A stretch of 64,000 nucleotides of DNA from Clostridium swellfunianum. Lineage in GTDB: Bacteria; Bacillota; Clostridia; Clostridiales; Clostridiaceae. Under the pieces are notes generated by a model. The model saw only the letters and a program-made list of their open reading frames with translations. It was not told the origin of the DNA and ran no database searches. The DNA is taken from NCBI RefSeq assembly GCF_023656515.1, contig NZ_JAMOFV010000006.1, positions 686,336 through 750,335 on the forward strand. The letters run 5' to 3'. Positions 51,668 to 61,861 of this stretch are shown piece after piece. A program made the translations under genes and the position numbers. Position 1 is the stretch's first letter. Each line of letters starts with the position of its first letter.

Positions 51668-52770
51668 TATGCTTCCTCCTGAATTCCCACCATATCTAGT
51701 GTTGAAAAGTTTTCCATAGGGAATTTAACTGGAAGCCCTGTTAGTCTTGATTTGTAGGCAGCAAGTATAATAGACATGCCTTTCATTCCCTGCTCCCCGT
51801 TTACTAAAGGCTCTCTATCATTATTTATGGCATCTATCATATCCTTAAATAAAGGAGTATGCCCAAAGCCATATACACTATCTGGATCTTCCTCTTGTGA
51901 TTTTAATATAGCAGCCTCTTCTTCACTGTTGTTTTCAAATCTCCACGATTCGATTTTGTTAACAGCAAGACCGCCTATGCATACTGTACCTTTTTCGCCA
52001 AATATGTCTAAAGTTTCTTTAAGGTTCTTTGGATATATGCAGGCGCTACCTTCTACAATTCCTATAGCACCATTTTTAAATCTTATTATTATTGCACCAA
52101 AGTCTTCGCCTTCAATATCTCTGATAAAAGTATCGCATTGCGAGTACACGGTATCAACTTCTCCACCAAGCATCCATTGAAGCAGGTCTATGTTATGTAT
52201 GCATTGATTCATTAGCGTTCCGCCATCTAGTGCCCAAGTTCCTCTCCATGGAGCCTGCTCATAATATCCCATATTTCTATTCCACAATATTCTTGCAGTT
52301 CCGTTAGTAAGTTTTCCAAAGCGATTTTCTTCTATTGACTTTCTAAGCATTTGAATTGGCTTGTTAAATCTGTTTTGATGGCTTACACAAAGCTTTACAT
52401 TATTTTCTTTTGCACATTTTATCATTTCTTCGGCATCTTTTATTGATAAAGCCATAGGTTTTTCTATAATAACATGTATACCTTTATTCATGCAGTACAT
52501 TGCAATTTCAGGATGGTAACCGCTTTCTGTAGCGATTGTTACTACATCTATTGCTTCCTTATCAAGCATTTCTTTATAATCCTCATAAACCTTTACTTCT
52601 ACACTTTCACCTAGCTTTTTAATGTACTCTTCCTGCTTTGCTTTTGCATTTTCTAAAACCACATCACATGTTGCAGCTAAAACAGCTTCTTCTTTATTAT
52701 GTACTAGAGCTTCCACATGCTTGTATGAGATTCTTCCACAGCCTATTATGGCAAATTTTAGTTTTTTCAT
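51667..52770 (-). CDS. Gfo/Idh/MocA-family sugar-nucleotide oxidoreductase (WbpB-like)
   Basis: 367 residues from the ATG at 52770 (GGAGGGAGAG immediately upstream; an in-frame ATG at 52791 lies before the ribosome site). Rossmann motif KFAIIGCGRISYKHVEAL, the family EKPMALS sequence, and a C-terminal substrate domain with GTLMNQCIHNIDLLQWMLGG. WbpB-type enzymes oxidise C3 of UDP-GlcNAcA before transamination. That role fits the acetyltransferase and epimerase genes next to it. No DegT-type aminotransferase gene is in the window, so the pathway would need a partner from elsewhere. Confidence 0.83.
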   Translation of the reverse strand: MKKLKFAIIGCGRISYKHVEALVHNKEEAVLAATCDVVLENAKAKQEEYIKKLGESVEVKVYEDYKEMLDKEAIDVVTIATESGYHPEIAMYCMNKGIHVIIEKPMALSIKDAEEMIKCAKENNVKLCVSHQNRFNKPIQMLRKSIEENRFGKLTNGTARILWNRNMGYYEQAPWRGTWALDGGTLMNQCIHNIDLLQWMLGGEVDTVYSQCDTFIRDIEGEDFGAIIIRFKNGAIGIVEGSACIYPKNLKETLDIFGEKGTVCIGGLAVNKIESWRFENNSEEEAAILKSQEEDPDSVYGFGHTPLFKDMIDAINNDREPLVNGEQGMKGMSIILAAYKSRLTGLPVKFPMENFSTLDMVGIQEEA

Positions 52771-52799
52771 TTCTCTCCCTCCAACATTCATTATCCTAA

Positions 52800-52838
52800 T
52801 ATAGAAATTAAGTAGGACTAGCCTACTTAATTTCTATA
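52800..52838. terminator. Intra-operon hairpin
   Basis: A perfect 17-base stem (TATAGAAATTAAGTAGG with its complement) closes a 5-base loop, between the RmlD-like and Gfo/Idh/MocA genes. The A+T-rich stem and missing T-run suggest attenuation or RNA processing rather than full termination. Confidence 0.55.
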
Positions 52839-52866
52839 TAACTTAGTTTAGATTGTTTATTCATAA

Positions 52867-53727
52867 TTAAAACTTATAGTGAGGATATAGATGCCTGTTA
52901 TATTCAATCCATAATCTCATATTTAATATCATTTCTTCATAATTTGGAACTGCATAGTTAAAGTCTTTTCTTGTATTTATCAAGCTTTTATTTACAGAGT
53001 AGTTTTCATACCTTTGAATCTCTACATCTTCTCTATTAAATTCATTTTTAAATAAATTTGTCAGGTCGTATTTATTTATATTATTACCTGGAACCAGATG
53101 GTATAGCCCAGTCAAATTACTGAAGATAACCGCTTCAATAGCCTTTGCAAGCTCTATAGTTGTAACACCTGTCCAGTAGGCATTTGCATAACCATTTATT
53201 ACTCCGGTTGATTTCATAAACCAATTAAACAAACCTATGCCACTTTCATTTATATCTGGTCCAATTATTGAAGTTCTAAAGGTTAAGTCTTTTTCGTTTA
53301 CAATTTCCCCAATAGCTTTACTTCTTGCATAGAAAGTATCTCCATCCCTAAAGGAATCCTCAAAATAATTTCCTTCCTTTCCAGAGAAAACACAATCTGT
53401 ACTTATATGAATTATTTTAGTTGTTGAATTTTTATATTTTTCTTCTAGAAAATGAGGTAAATAGCCGTTCAATAATATAGCATTTGCTTTATTTTCTTCC
53501 GCAAATTGGTTTAAAACACCTACACAATTGATGATGAAATTTGGATTCGTTTCATCTAAGTACTTACTCAACAAATTAAAGTTAGTAACATCCATTACCA
53601 CGGTTTTTTCATTTATTCTTTTTCTATGAGATATGTTTGACACATTTAGTTTATCATTACGTTCCAAATGCAATGTTATTACATGTCCCGCCATTCCAGA
53701 TGAGCCTAAAACTAATACATTAAGCAT
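52867..53727 (-). CDS. RmlD/CapF-like NAD(P)-dependent sugar-nucleotide reductase
   Basis: 286 residues of the extended SDR, RmlD-substrate-binding type: VLGSSGMAGHVITLHLER nucleotide-binding motif, ISTDCVFSGKEGNYFEDS and YARSKAIGEIVN (YxxxK-like catalytic pair). Between CapE/FnlA- and CapG/FnlC-type genes, it corresponds to CapF/FnlB, which reduces the 4-keto intermediate on the way to UDP-L-FucNAc. Classical CapF has about 370 residues with a C-terminal cupin; this protein lacks the cupin. Confidence 0.8.
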   Translation of the reverse strand: MLNVLVLGSSGMAGHVITLHLERNDKLNVSNISHRKRINEKTVVMDVTNFNLLSKYLDETNPNFIINCVGVLNQFAEENKANAILLNGYLPHFLEEKYKNSTTKIIHISTDCVFSGKEGNYFEDSFRDGDTFYARSKAIGEIVNEKDLTFRTSIIGPDINESGIGLFNWFMKSTGVINGYANAYWTGVTTIELAKAIEAVIFSNLTGLYHLVPGNNINKYDLTNLFKNEFNREDVEIQRYENYSVNKSLINTRKDFNYAVPNYEEMILNMRLWIEYNRHLYPHYKF

Positions 53728-53750
53728 TATATAACCATCCTATCCTAAAA

Positions 53751-54875
53751 TTATTTATGCCACACTGTTCTGTTAATATAGTCTGTATAACTCATTATTA
53801 TTCTAACAACTTTTTTTGATACATTATCCACATCATAATCCTGAACGATTCTAAAGGAATGTTTATTTTCCTCATATTGTGATGTAACAATATCTATGGA
53901 TTGAAGGACTCTTTCACTCTTTAATCCACTCATTATTAGTGTACCTTCATCCATTCCCTCTGGTCTTTCATGAGCTTGCCTTATTGTAACTGCTGGGAAG
54001 TTTAATATAGAAGATTCTTCAGTAATTGTTCCACTATCAGATATAACACAAATGGCATTCATTTGAAGTTTTATATAATCAAATAATCCTAGAGGTTTGA
54101 GAAACTCTATTCTTGGATCTAACTGTTTTATATCTAAAGCTTGCAGTCTCTTCATAGTGCGTGGATGAGTTGATACAATTATTCTTTTATCATATTTATT
54201 TACAATGCTTTGAAGTGATTGCAATAAATTATTAAAGTTTTCATCAGAATCTACATTTTCTTCTCTATGAGTGCTTACAACAAAATAATCTTTTGATTTA
54301 AGATTAAGATTTTCTAATACATTTGACTCTTCGATTTGTGATTTGTAGTAGTTTAATACTTCTTTCATGCTGGAGCCAGTCTTTATAATCGTTTCTGGTT
54401 TGATTCCCTCATCTAGCAAATATCTTCTAGCATGCTCTGTTAAAGGCATATTTATATCACTAATATGATCAATAATCTTTCTGTTTATTTCTTCAGGTAC
54501 CCTAAGATCAAAACATCTATTTCCTGCTTCCATGTGAAATATAGGAATCTTTCTACGCTTTGCAGAGATTGCTGACAGGCAGCTGTTTGTATCACCATAA
54601 ACAAGCAAAGCATCCGGGTTAACCTTTTCAAAAATAACATCAGATGCTGCTATTACATTAGCTATAGTCTCAGCTGTACTTTTACCAACAGCATTAAGAA
54701 AGTAATCAGGCTTTTTTATACCTAACTGTTGAAAGAATATTTCATTTAATTCATAATCAAAATTTTGACCAGTATGCACTAAAATATGCTCTGTATATTT
54801 TTCTAGTTCTTTAATTACAAGACTTAATTTAATTATTTCTGGGCGTGTGCCAACTATAGTCATAACTTTAAGCAT
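53751..54875 (-). CDS. UDP-N-acetyl-L-sugar 2-epimerase (CapG/FnlC-like)
   Basis: 374 residues of the WecB superfamily. VMTIVGTRPEIIKLSLVI opens it; VYGDTNSCLSAISAKRR, HMEAGNRCFDLRVPEEINRK and SDSGTITEESSILNFPAVTI are the FnlC/CapG-type variants of the substrate motifs (GNRCFD rather than GLRTYD). In S. aureus CapG performs the last 2-epimerisation to UDP-L-FucNAc. Gene order E-G-F with short spacing supports the same pathway here. Confidence 0.84.
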   Translation of the reverse strand: MLKVMTIVGTRPEIIKLSLVIKELEKYTEHILVHTGQNFDYELNEIFFQQLGIKKPDYFLNAVGKSTAETIANVIAASDVIFEKVNPDALLVYGDTNSCLSAISAKRRKIPIFHMEAGNRCFDLRVPEEINRKIIDHISDINMPLTEHARRYLLDEGIKPETIIKTGSSMKEVLNYYKSQIEESNVLENLNLKSKDYFVVSTHREENVDSDENFNNLLQSLQSIVNKYDKRIIVSTHPRTMKRLQALDIKQLDPRIEFLKPLGLFDYIKLQMNAICVISDSGTITEESSILNFPAVTIRQAHERPEGMDEGTLIMSGLKSERVLQSIDIVTSQYEENKHSFRIVQDYDVDNVSKKVVRIIMSYTDYINRTVWHK

Positions 54876-54907
54876 ATAATTACCTCTTTCTTGTTTTAAT
54901 TATAAAT

Positions 54908-55927
54908 CTATCTATTGCAGCTTTCCAATTCTTCTTTGACATAGTCTAGCTTTAATAAGAGTTCTTTTATTTCTTCAACATTTAATCTTTTAGTGTTATG
55001 TGAGTTATAATCATCTAAAGTTGAGATTGTTTCTTCTCCCTCAACAAAGTATTTATTATAGTTTAAACTTCTGTTATCTGAAGATATTCTGAAGTAGTCA
55101 CCAAGATCTTCTGCTTTACTCATTTCCTCTCTGGTTAATAAAGTTTCATATAATTTTTCCCCATGACGAGTTCCGATAACATTTATATCACTATCAGAAT
55201 TAAAGAGTTCTTTTATAGCTACAGCTAAATCCAGTATTGTTGATGCTGGTGCCTTTTGAACAAATATGTCTCCTTGTTTTCCATATTGGAAAGCATATAA
55301 TACCAAATCAACAGCATCATCTAGTGACATTAAAAATCTTGTCATATTAGGGTCTGTTACTGTTAACGGTTTTCCTTCCTTTATTTGCTTAATAAATAAA
55401 GGTATAACTGATCCTCTTGATGCCATTACATTTCCATAGCGAGTTCCACAAAGAATTGTATTGTTTTCATCTAAGGTTCTAGATTTTGCCACAAATAATT
55501 TTTCCATCATAGCTTTTGATATACCCATAGCATTTATTGGATAAACAGCTTTATCTGTGCTTAAAAAGATAGCTCTTTTTACATCATTATGTATGCAGGC
55601 TCTTATTACATTCTCAGTACCTAAGATATTTGTATTTACTGCTTGCATAGGATAAAACTCACAGGATGGTACTTGTTTTAAGGCAGCAGCATGAAATACA
55701 TAATCTACGTTGTTCATTGCAAAATTTATACTTTCGTAATCTCTTACATCTCCTAGGTAGAACTTTACTTTCTCATTATTCAATTCAATTCTCATATCTT
55801 CTTGCTTTTTTTCGTCTCTGCTAAATACGCGTATTTCCTTAATATCTGTATCAATAAATCTTTTTAAAACTGCATTTCCGAAAGAGCCTGTTCCCCCAGT
55901 AATAAGTAGTATTTTATCTTTAAACAT
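54908..55927 (-). CDS. UDP-GlcNAc 4,6-dehydratase/5-epimerase (CapE/FnlA-like)
   Basis: 339 residues. The extended SDR fold has LLITGGTGSFGNAVLKRF, the conserved FSRDEKKQEDMR, HAAALKQVPSCEFYPMQAV, NTNILGTENV and STDKAVYPINAMGISKAMME. These are the hallmarks of CapE/FnlA/WbjB, the first enzyme from UDP-GlcNAc toward UDP-L-FucNAc or UDP-L-QuiNAc. It acts in the cytosol, ahead of the reductase and epimerase encoded directly downstream. Confidence 0.88.
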   Translation of the reverse strand: MFKDKILLITGGTGSFGNAVLKRFIDTDIKEIRVFSRDEKKQEDMRIELNNEKVKFYLGDVRDYESINFAMNNVDYVFHAAALKQVPSCEFYPMQAVNTNILGTENVIRACIHNDVKRAIFLSTDKAVYPINAMGISKAMMEKLFVAKSRTLDENNTILCGTRYGNVMASRGSVIPLFIKQIKEGKPLTVTDPNMTRFLMSLDDAVDLVLYAFQYGKQGDIFVQKAPASTILDLAVAIKELFNSDSDINVIGTRHGEKLYETLLTREEMSKAEDLGDYFRISSDNRSLNYNKYFVEGEETISTLDDYNSHNTKRLNVEEIKELLLKLDYVKEELESCNR

Positions 55928-56026
55928 TTTTTACCTCCGTTTACTAATTATATATTCTTAGCCAAATAAGACGCTTTAAACTAAACATCATTTTCGTTAT
56001 TATTTGCTATTGTAACTAATGTATTC

Positions 56027-57211
56027 TTAGAGAGCCTTCAAAAACTTGTTGAATTTTTCTTGAATTATATTCAAACTAAAATCGTTTATTGATACTCTTC
56101 TAGCGTTTTCCCCTAATAGTGTACTTAAATTCTTGTCTTCGACAAGTTTTAAAATTGCTTTTGCCAATTGTTCCACATTGTCTTCATCAACAACCATTCC
56201 ACATTTATTTTCCTTAAAATAGCTGCTTATAAAAGACCCTTTCGGTGCATGTACAATTATAGGTTTCCCTACTGAAAGATACTCACCCGTTTTCCCCGGA
56301 GCAGAGGTTCTTATAACTTCTGGATAATCAGAATTAAATGCTAACGGCAGGAACAGGATATCTGCACTAGCCTGAATATCCATTATATCAGCTTGTTTAA
56401 CATGTTCATGATAAATAACATTTTTACCAACAACGCCATCTTTAGTTAATGACGCTTTTGAAGTCGATGTAAACACATGAAAATATACCTTTATTTTATC
56501 ATCAAGCATGTTTACCGCTTCTACTAAATTCTTCACCGCACTAAGCTGTGCTGCGTAGATTGTTCCAGTATATATTATGTTAATCCCATTAGTATCAAAT
56601 TTATATTTACTATTTTTAAGCTTGTTCACATCAGGTATTTCACAAGGATTGTGAATAACATTAGTTTGAACTTCAAAATCCTTTAAATAATCTGCTTGTA
56701 AAAATTCATTTGGTACAATAATACCTTTAGCCTTCTTAAAAATAATTGAAGCCACAAACTTAGAAAATATTCGATTTAATCCTGTCCATTGATGAACATA
56801 ATCATCGAACATATAAATAGCAAAGGGGATTTTACATGCTTTGCTAGCTAGATAAGCTGCTGGTACATTATATAAATCACCAGTGCAAACAACTAGTGCA
56901 CTACATTTTTCACTTTTTAATATTTTTTTCATTTTTATTAATCTTAAAAGTATGTTCGTTATTGGCATAAATGGGGTATTTAAAAATGACAATCTATATG
57001 GAAGCCTTATATGACTTAAGTTGTAGTAATTTGCATTTAGCTTTTCAGTACCTGAATTTCTTGTGCTAGCTGCTCGACTTTTAAGTGAAATAAGACAATA
57101 TGAGTCTTTCACATAGTTCTTTAATAGTTGATATAATACTGTTGCTTGCCCTGAGGGCGAAGGAGGTAATATATGAGACAGTATAGCTATTTTTTTACTT
57201 TCACTATTCAT
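56027..57211 (-). CDS. Glycosyltransferase family 4
   Basis: 394 residues. The N-terminus is KKIAILSHILPPSPSGQATV. The central IIYTGTIYAAQLSAVKNLVE begins the donor domain, and RTSAPGKTGEYLSVGKPIIV replaces the usual EX7E loop (the first Glu is part of PGKTGEY). The fold is GT-B. The final helix is typical of GT4. It is the gene preceding FnlA-type synthesis, so it may use UDP-FucNAc. The specificity is inferred only from context. Confidence 0.82.
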   Translation of the reverse strand: MNSESKKIAILSHILPPSPSGQATVLYQLLKNYVKDSYCLISLKSRAASTRNSGTEKLNANYYNLSHIRLPYRLSFLNTPFMPITNILLRLIKMKKILKSEKCSALVVCTGDLYNVPAAYLASKACKIPFAIYMFDDYVHQWTGLNRIFSKFVASIIFKKAKGIIVPNEFLQADYLKDFEVQTNVIHNPCEIPDVNKLKNSKYKFDTNGINIIYTGTIYAAQLSAVKNLVEAVNMLDDKIKVYFHVFTSTSKASLTKDGVVGKNVIYHEHVKQADIMDIQASADILFLPLAFNSDYPEVIRTSAPGKTGEYLSVGKPIIVHAPKGSFISSYFKENKCGMVVDEDNVEQLAKAILKLVEDKNLSTLLGENARRVSINDFSLNIIQEKFNKFLKAL

Positions 57212-57229
57212 TAATCTTCATCCTCTTAA

Positions 57230-58771
57230 TTATTTTTTTATCTTTTTCTTTAATATAGACATTAAGTCAGCGAACTCCTCAACCTTAAGTATCATTATCA
57301 TGGCAGAATATATTAATACACCACTAGCTACAGTTATACCTAGTGATATTATTTCACCTTTTACATTTGTACGTATACTTGATAAAAAGTAATTTACTGC
57401 ATAAATACATATTCCCATTATAGATGTTGCTGCAAATATTTTTGATTCGGTCTTTAAAAGTATACTGGTATTCATATTGCCAATCTTTTTTACTATATCC
57501 TTGCCTAATAACAAGGTGCACACAATTGAAGATAAGGAGGTTCCTAAGGCTAATCCTCCAATTCCCATACTTTTAACTAAGATTAGATTAGCTATAATAT
57601 TTATTACTATACCAATTATAGCATTGAACATTGGAGTCTTAGTGTCCTGTATAGCGTAAAAGGCTTTGCTTAATATATCTCTTATTCCTATAAATAATAG
57701 TCCAATGCAAAGATATAGCAAAGCTTCACTAGTCATATTCACCGCTCTTATATCGAATGCACCTCTTTTAAAGAGTATGTTTATTATAGGAATTCTCAAG
57801 ATCATTACACCAATTGTAGCCGGAACTATAATTATACTAATTGTGTTAATAGCTTTTAAAATTAAATATTTAAACTTCTCTCTATTTTCAACGCCGCTTT
57901 CTTTTGACATAGTTGGGTAAATAACAGTAACAATAGTAGTTATAAAAATACTATAAAGCATGTTACTAATAACATTTGCAAAACCTAGTGCAGCTATACT
58001 GCCTTCTGGTAGGCCTGAGGCCATATTTCTATCTACTAAAGTATTAATTTGGCTAACACCAGATCCTAGTAAAACAGGACCAAGTAATAACAGCATTGTT
58101 TTAAGTCTATTATCTCGGAAATTTACTTTTAACCTAAATTTATATTTATTTTTAAGCAACCAAGGTATCTGTATTAATACCTGCATAAATGTTCCAAATA
58201 CAAATATTATTATTAGACCTTCTATACCAAAATTTGCACCTAACATTATATAGATAATAATAGGTAAACTAGTTATAAATCCACTTAAAGAAGGTACAAC
58301 AAACTCCCCCAGGGATTGAAGGATAGCTTCAAATCCACTATTAAGTGTAATAAAAACAATATTAACCACACTTATTTGAGTTAGAACTACTGCTAACTTA
58401 TGGGTTTCTTCTGTAAACTTTGGTGCTATAAAGCTAACCAGTTCACTAGAAAAAATCCCTCCTATTATAAATAAGATAAAAGAAAAAATGAATAGTATAT
58501 TCATCACCGAATTGGCATATTCAAGAGAATCTTCTTTTCCCTTTTTAGCTAAACTCTCATTTAATATAGGAATAAATGTTGTAGAAATAGCCCCTCCAAA
58601 AAGTCCATAAACCATAGATGGTACAATTATCGCAACGTTATAAGCATCAGTTTTGTATGTAGCCCCAAAGGCACTAGCTATAAGGGATTCCCTCATAAAT
58701 CCTACTGCTTTACTTAAAACAGTTATAATCATTAATAATCCTGCAACTTTAGCAAGCTTGCGAGTACTCAT
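57230..58771 (-). CDS. MurJ/MviN-type flippase of the second operon
   Basis: 513 residues, about 14 membrane helices. KVAGLLMIITVLSKAVGFMR, then ESLIASAFGATYKTDAYN, is the MurJ signature, and YAIQDTKTPMFNAIIGIVIN is the conserved central loop. It parallels the copy at 35961-37505. Two dedicated copies in two operons argue for export of two different lipid-linked units. A housekeeping lipid II role cannot be excluded. Confidence 0.84.
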   Translation of the reverse strand: MSTRKLAKVAGLLMIITVLSKAVGFMRESLIASAFGATYKTDAYNVAIIVPSMVYGLFGGAISTTFIPILNESLAKKGKEDSLEYANSVMNILFIFSFILFIIGGIFSSELVSFIAPKFTEETHKLAVVLTQISVVNIVFITLNSGFEAILQSLGEFVVPSLSGFITSLPIIIYIMLGANFGIEGLIIIFVFGTFMQVLIQIPWLLKNKYKFRLKVNFRDNRLKTMLLLLGPVLLGSGVSQINTLVDRNMASGLPEGSIAALGFANVISNMLYSIFITTIVTVIYPTMSKESGVENREKFKYLILKAINTISIIIVPATIGVMILRIPIINILFKRGAFDIRAVNMTSEALLYLCIGLLFIGIRDILSKAFYAIQDTKTPMFNAIIGIVINIIANLILVKSMGIGGLALGTSLSSIVCTLLLGKDIVKKIGNMNTSILLKTESKIFAATSIMGICIYAVNYFLSSIRTNVKGEIISLGITVASGVLIYSAMIMILKVEEFADLMSILKKKIKK

Positions 58772-58790
58772 AATTCCTCCAAAACACTAT

Positions 58791-60017
58791 TTAGTCCATA
58801 TTTAATTTCAAAAACTGCGACTGTATATCATTAATTAGTTCATTATATATTTTAAAATACTTTTCAGCATTGTTTTCCCACTGGAGGTTATCAAACACAG
58901 TTTTTTTTGCATTTTCTTCAATATTTCCTCTTAATTTATTATTATCAAGAAGTACAGTAATTGATTTAGTCAGATCTTCTATATCCTTTTTATTTACAAG
59001 CACACCATTTTCCCAGTTATTTATAATATCCTGTATTCCTTCTTCTTTGCAGCCTATTACAGCCTTACCATGTGCCATAGCCTCAACATATACTACACCG
59101 AAGCCTTCCTTCCAGCTTGGTAGTACAAACAAAGTGCATATCTCCATATAACTCATGACTTTTTCATGAGGCATTTGTCCAAGTAGCTCTACACTATCTT
59201 CGATACCTAACTCATTTATCAAGGTTTTAAGACTAGTTAATTCCTCGCCGCCGCCAATTATTATTAAATGAACATCAATATGTGTCTTTAAGATTTCTTT
59301 ATAAGCTTTTATAGTAATGTCATGTCCCTTTGAATTTATTAAATTTCCTACAGAAAGAATTACTTTCTTATTCTTATATTTTTCATATAAATCTTTATTG
59401 CAATTATGGACATTTTTTAAGTCCACACCATTATGCACTGTAATAAATTTATTAGTATCAGGAAATAGGCTTAATCCAATATTTTTAAGCTTATTGCTAA
59501 CAGTAACAACCTTATTGCTATATTTTATAGCATGAACTATTGCATTTTTGCTTTTTTCACTTTTATGAATAGTATTTTGAAAGTCATTTCCATGTATAGT
59601 CGTAACAATAGGTTTATTATACAGCTGAGCGACTAATGAACCAGCGTACCCGTCTGGCAAAGCTGTATGACAGTGTACTATATCGAAAGGAAATTCTTTA
59701 TAAATGCCTTTAAGTAATTGTTTAATAGAATGAAAATATATTTTACCGCTGTTATGAAAAATAATATCTCTTGGCAGCATTATCATTCTTGGGTAATAAG
59801 CCTTAATATCGCTGATTTCTTCAATCTTTTGTATCTTAGAATACCTTTTCCATTTTTTACTCACTACACTTAATGGAAATGGAACTGCTGGAACTGGGCT
59901 TATAACTCTGATATCACAGCCTAGTTTTTTAAGAGCTTTTACCTGTTCATGGACAAAAATCCCGCTAACCTTATTCATATTGTTAGGATATAAATGTGAT
60001 AATACAAGAACTTTCAT
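58791..60017 (-). CDS. Glycosyltransferase family 4
   Basis: 408 residues. N-terminal VLVLSHLYPNNMNKVSGIFV with the HCHTALPDGYAGSLVAQ segment; donor domain with SVGNLINSKGHDITIKAY and the EX7E-type loop WKEGFGVVYVEAMAHGKAVI. It is a retaining GT4 enzyme acting at the cytoplasmic face on the growing lipid-linked repeat. It is placed between the polymerase-type gene and the flippase gene. Confidence 0.88.
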   Translation of the reverse strand: MKVLVLSHLYPNNMNKVSGIFVHEQVKALKKLGCDIRVISPVPAVPFPLSVVSKKWKRYSKIQKIEEISDIKAYYPRMIMLPRDIIFHNSGKIYFHSIKQLLKGIYKEFPFDIVHCHTALPDGYAGSLVAQLYNKPIVTTIHGNDFQNTIHKSEKSKNAIVHAIKYSNKVVTVSNKLKNIGLSLFPDTNKFITVHNGVDLKNVHNCNKDLYEKYKNKKVILSVGNLINSKGHDITIKAYKEILKTHIDVHLIIIGGGEELTSLKTLINELGIEDSVELLGQMPHEKVMSYMEICTLFVLPSWKEGFGVVYVEAMAHGKAVIGCKEEGIQDIINNWENGVLVNKKDIEDLTKSITVLLDNNKLRGNIEENAKKTVFDNLQWENNAEKYFKIYNELINDIQSQFLKLNMD

Positions 60018-60041
60018 CTTAACCTCTTCTCAGTATCAAAA

Positions 60042-61667
60042 TTAGTCTATTTTTTTATATCTGTAGTTTAAAAGAATTGAACCTGATATTCCAATTAACA
60101 TCCAAAATGGAGTATAATTTACTATAGAACTTGGTCCAAAAGATAAAAATACAAAGCCTAATACACCTACAGCTGCCATTATTGAGCTCATACTTTTGAT
60201 TTCGCTAGAACTCTTATATATTCCTATAAGTTCTAGTATGGTATACAAATATATGCATATAAGATATAAAAACATAAAAATACCAAAATCGCCTAAAAAT
60301 TCAAACCACATGCTATGAGCATTTATTATACCCTTAGTATTTTCTTGATTCTTTAAGTACCACCCCGTATTACCAACACCAAAACCAAAGTAATGTTTAT
60401 CGATTATAACTCCTCTAACAATATTTTTAATTACGTTTAATCTCACATCATTTGAGGCACTACCTTCTTCAGATAATCTTTCTTTGTTTTCCTCTATATA
60501 CTTATTTTCTTCTATTTGATTCTTAATCTCTTCTATTTTCTTTTTATTTGAGTTTGAATTTTGAGTATCCTTTTCTGTTTGATTAATATTATTTAAAATC
60601 TCTATTTTATTATTTACTAAATATTTTTCATAAACAGTATAATTGGAGGCATTTAACAACTTTATGCCTGGTAAACTATCAAATTTTCCATAATAAGGTT
60701 GAGTCACTTTAAAGAGAGACACAACTATAAAAGTAAGGCAAATTAATAGTGTATACTTTATAGAATTTACAAATAAGTCTTTTAATCTTAAAATAACGCC
60801 AAGCACAAATAATGAGAAGCAAACAATAAAAACTGTTATAATCGCTGTTCTAGATGAGGTAAATATAAGGTTTACCTGTGATATCACTGATAAGACTATT
60901 AAAACCCTTTTTCTAGCCTTATTTTTTTGATATGATGCAGCAATTAATAAAAATAACATCCCTAATACCATAAGAACAGCATAGTTATTTTGATTATAAA
61001 AAAAAGTTATTGGTATTCTCTTATGAAAGTTCCAATCCCATTTATATTTGCCTTGAGCAATCAAACTATTGTCCAAGCCAAACTTAAAACCAAAGACTTC
61101 AAAGGTTCCAAATAATAAAACAAAAGTATAGGCATATAATAGAAATTTGAATGTTTTGTTTAATATATCCTGTTGAAGATTTTGTATTATAAACATTATT
61201 GTTAGTGGTATCATTACCATAAATAATTTTAAAGCTCTTAAAGAAAACAGTAAATCGCTGGCAAAAAATAAACTGATTAAAATATAGCAAATAAAAATTA
61301 TAAAAAAAACGGCAAATTTATTTTTGAAGATTTTTAAGTCTAATGTGAATTTTTTATCTTTTATTATTTCAATAATAAAGTAGACGTAATAAGCAAAAAC
61401 ACTTATATACCAAAGATTAATACCAATTGTTTTTGTAATTGGAACCATTACACCTGAACCTATGAGTGCTAAAAATATTGAAATGAAATATAAGTACTGT
61501 TTTATATCCTTTGCAAAACATTTATATACGAACAATGTAAATACTAACGCAGCTAAGTGTACTAGTATTTGATTACTATAAAATATAGTCGATATTAAAA
61601 TTAATAATAAAAACACCAAATTGACAATACTCAATCCGTTAGCATTCTTAATTTCCAAAACAGTCAC
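60042..61667 (-). CDS. O-antigen ligase/polymerase (Wzy-like) membrane protein
   Basis: 541 residues with about 11 membrane helices. A long hydrophilic loop rich in Asn, Lys and Glu at about residues 345-400 (NNINQTEKDTQNSNSNKKKI) precedes the Wzy_C-type motif HYFGFGVGNTGWYLKNQ and NAHSMWFEFLGDFGIFMFLY. It is the first gene of the second operon. It is expected to polymerise the undecaprenyl-linked repeat outside the membrane. The very charged loop is longer than in the first-operon counterpart. Confidence 0.8.
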   Translation of the reverse strand: MTVLEIKNANGLSIVNLVFLLLILISTIFYSNQILVHLAALVFTLFVYKCFAKDIKQYLYFISIFLALIGSGVMVPITKTIGINLWYISVFAYYVYFIIEIIKDKKFTLDLKIFKNKFAVFFIIFICYILISLFFASDLLFSLRALKLFMVMIPLTIMFIIQNLQQDILNKTFKFLLYAYTFVLLFGTFEVFGFKFGLDNSLIAQGKYKWDWNFHKRIPITFFYNQNNYAVLMVLGMLFLLIAASYQKNKARKRVLIVLSVISQVNLIFTSSRTAIITVFIVCFSLFVLGVILRLKDLFVNSIKYTLLICLTFIVVSLFKVTQPYYGKFDSLPGIKLLNASNYTVYEKYLVNNKIEILNNINQTEKDTQNSNSNKKKIEEIKNQIEENKYIEENKERLSEEGSASNDVRLNVIKNIVRGVIIDKHYFGFGVGNTGWYLKNQENTKGIINAHSMWFEFLGDFGIFMFLYLICIYLYTILELIGIYKSSSEIKSMSSIMAAVGVLGFVFLSFGPSSIVNYTPFWMLIGISGSILLNYRYKKID

Positions 61668-61801
61668 CCCATTAAACTCTCAAGTTATTAAATATAAGTT
61701 ATGATAAGAAAATACACCAATATCAATATTACTACACATACTGTAAAAATTCAACACTTCACAAACTATAGTGCTTCCCATGGAATATTTCATACATAAA
61801 C

Positions 61802-61841
61802 ATGAGGAGGCTATGCTAATCCTTTAGCATAGCCTCCTCAT
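61802..61841 (-). terminator. Terminator of the amidase gene
   Basis: An 18-base perfect stem (ATGAGGAGGCTATGCTAA with its complement) and a 4-base loop lie 20 bases beyond the amidase stop. On the minus strand it is followed by a weak T-run. Confidence 0.8.
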
Positions 61842-61861
61842 TTACAAAGTATTCTATAATA

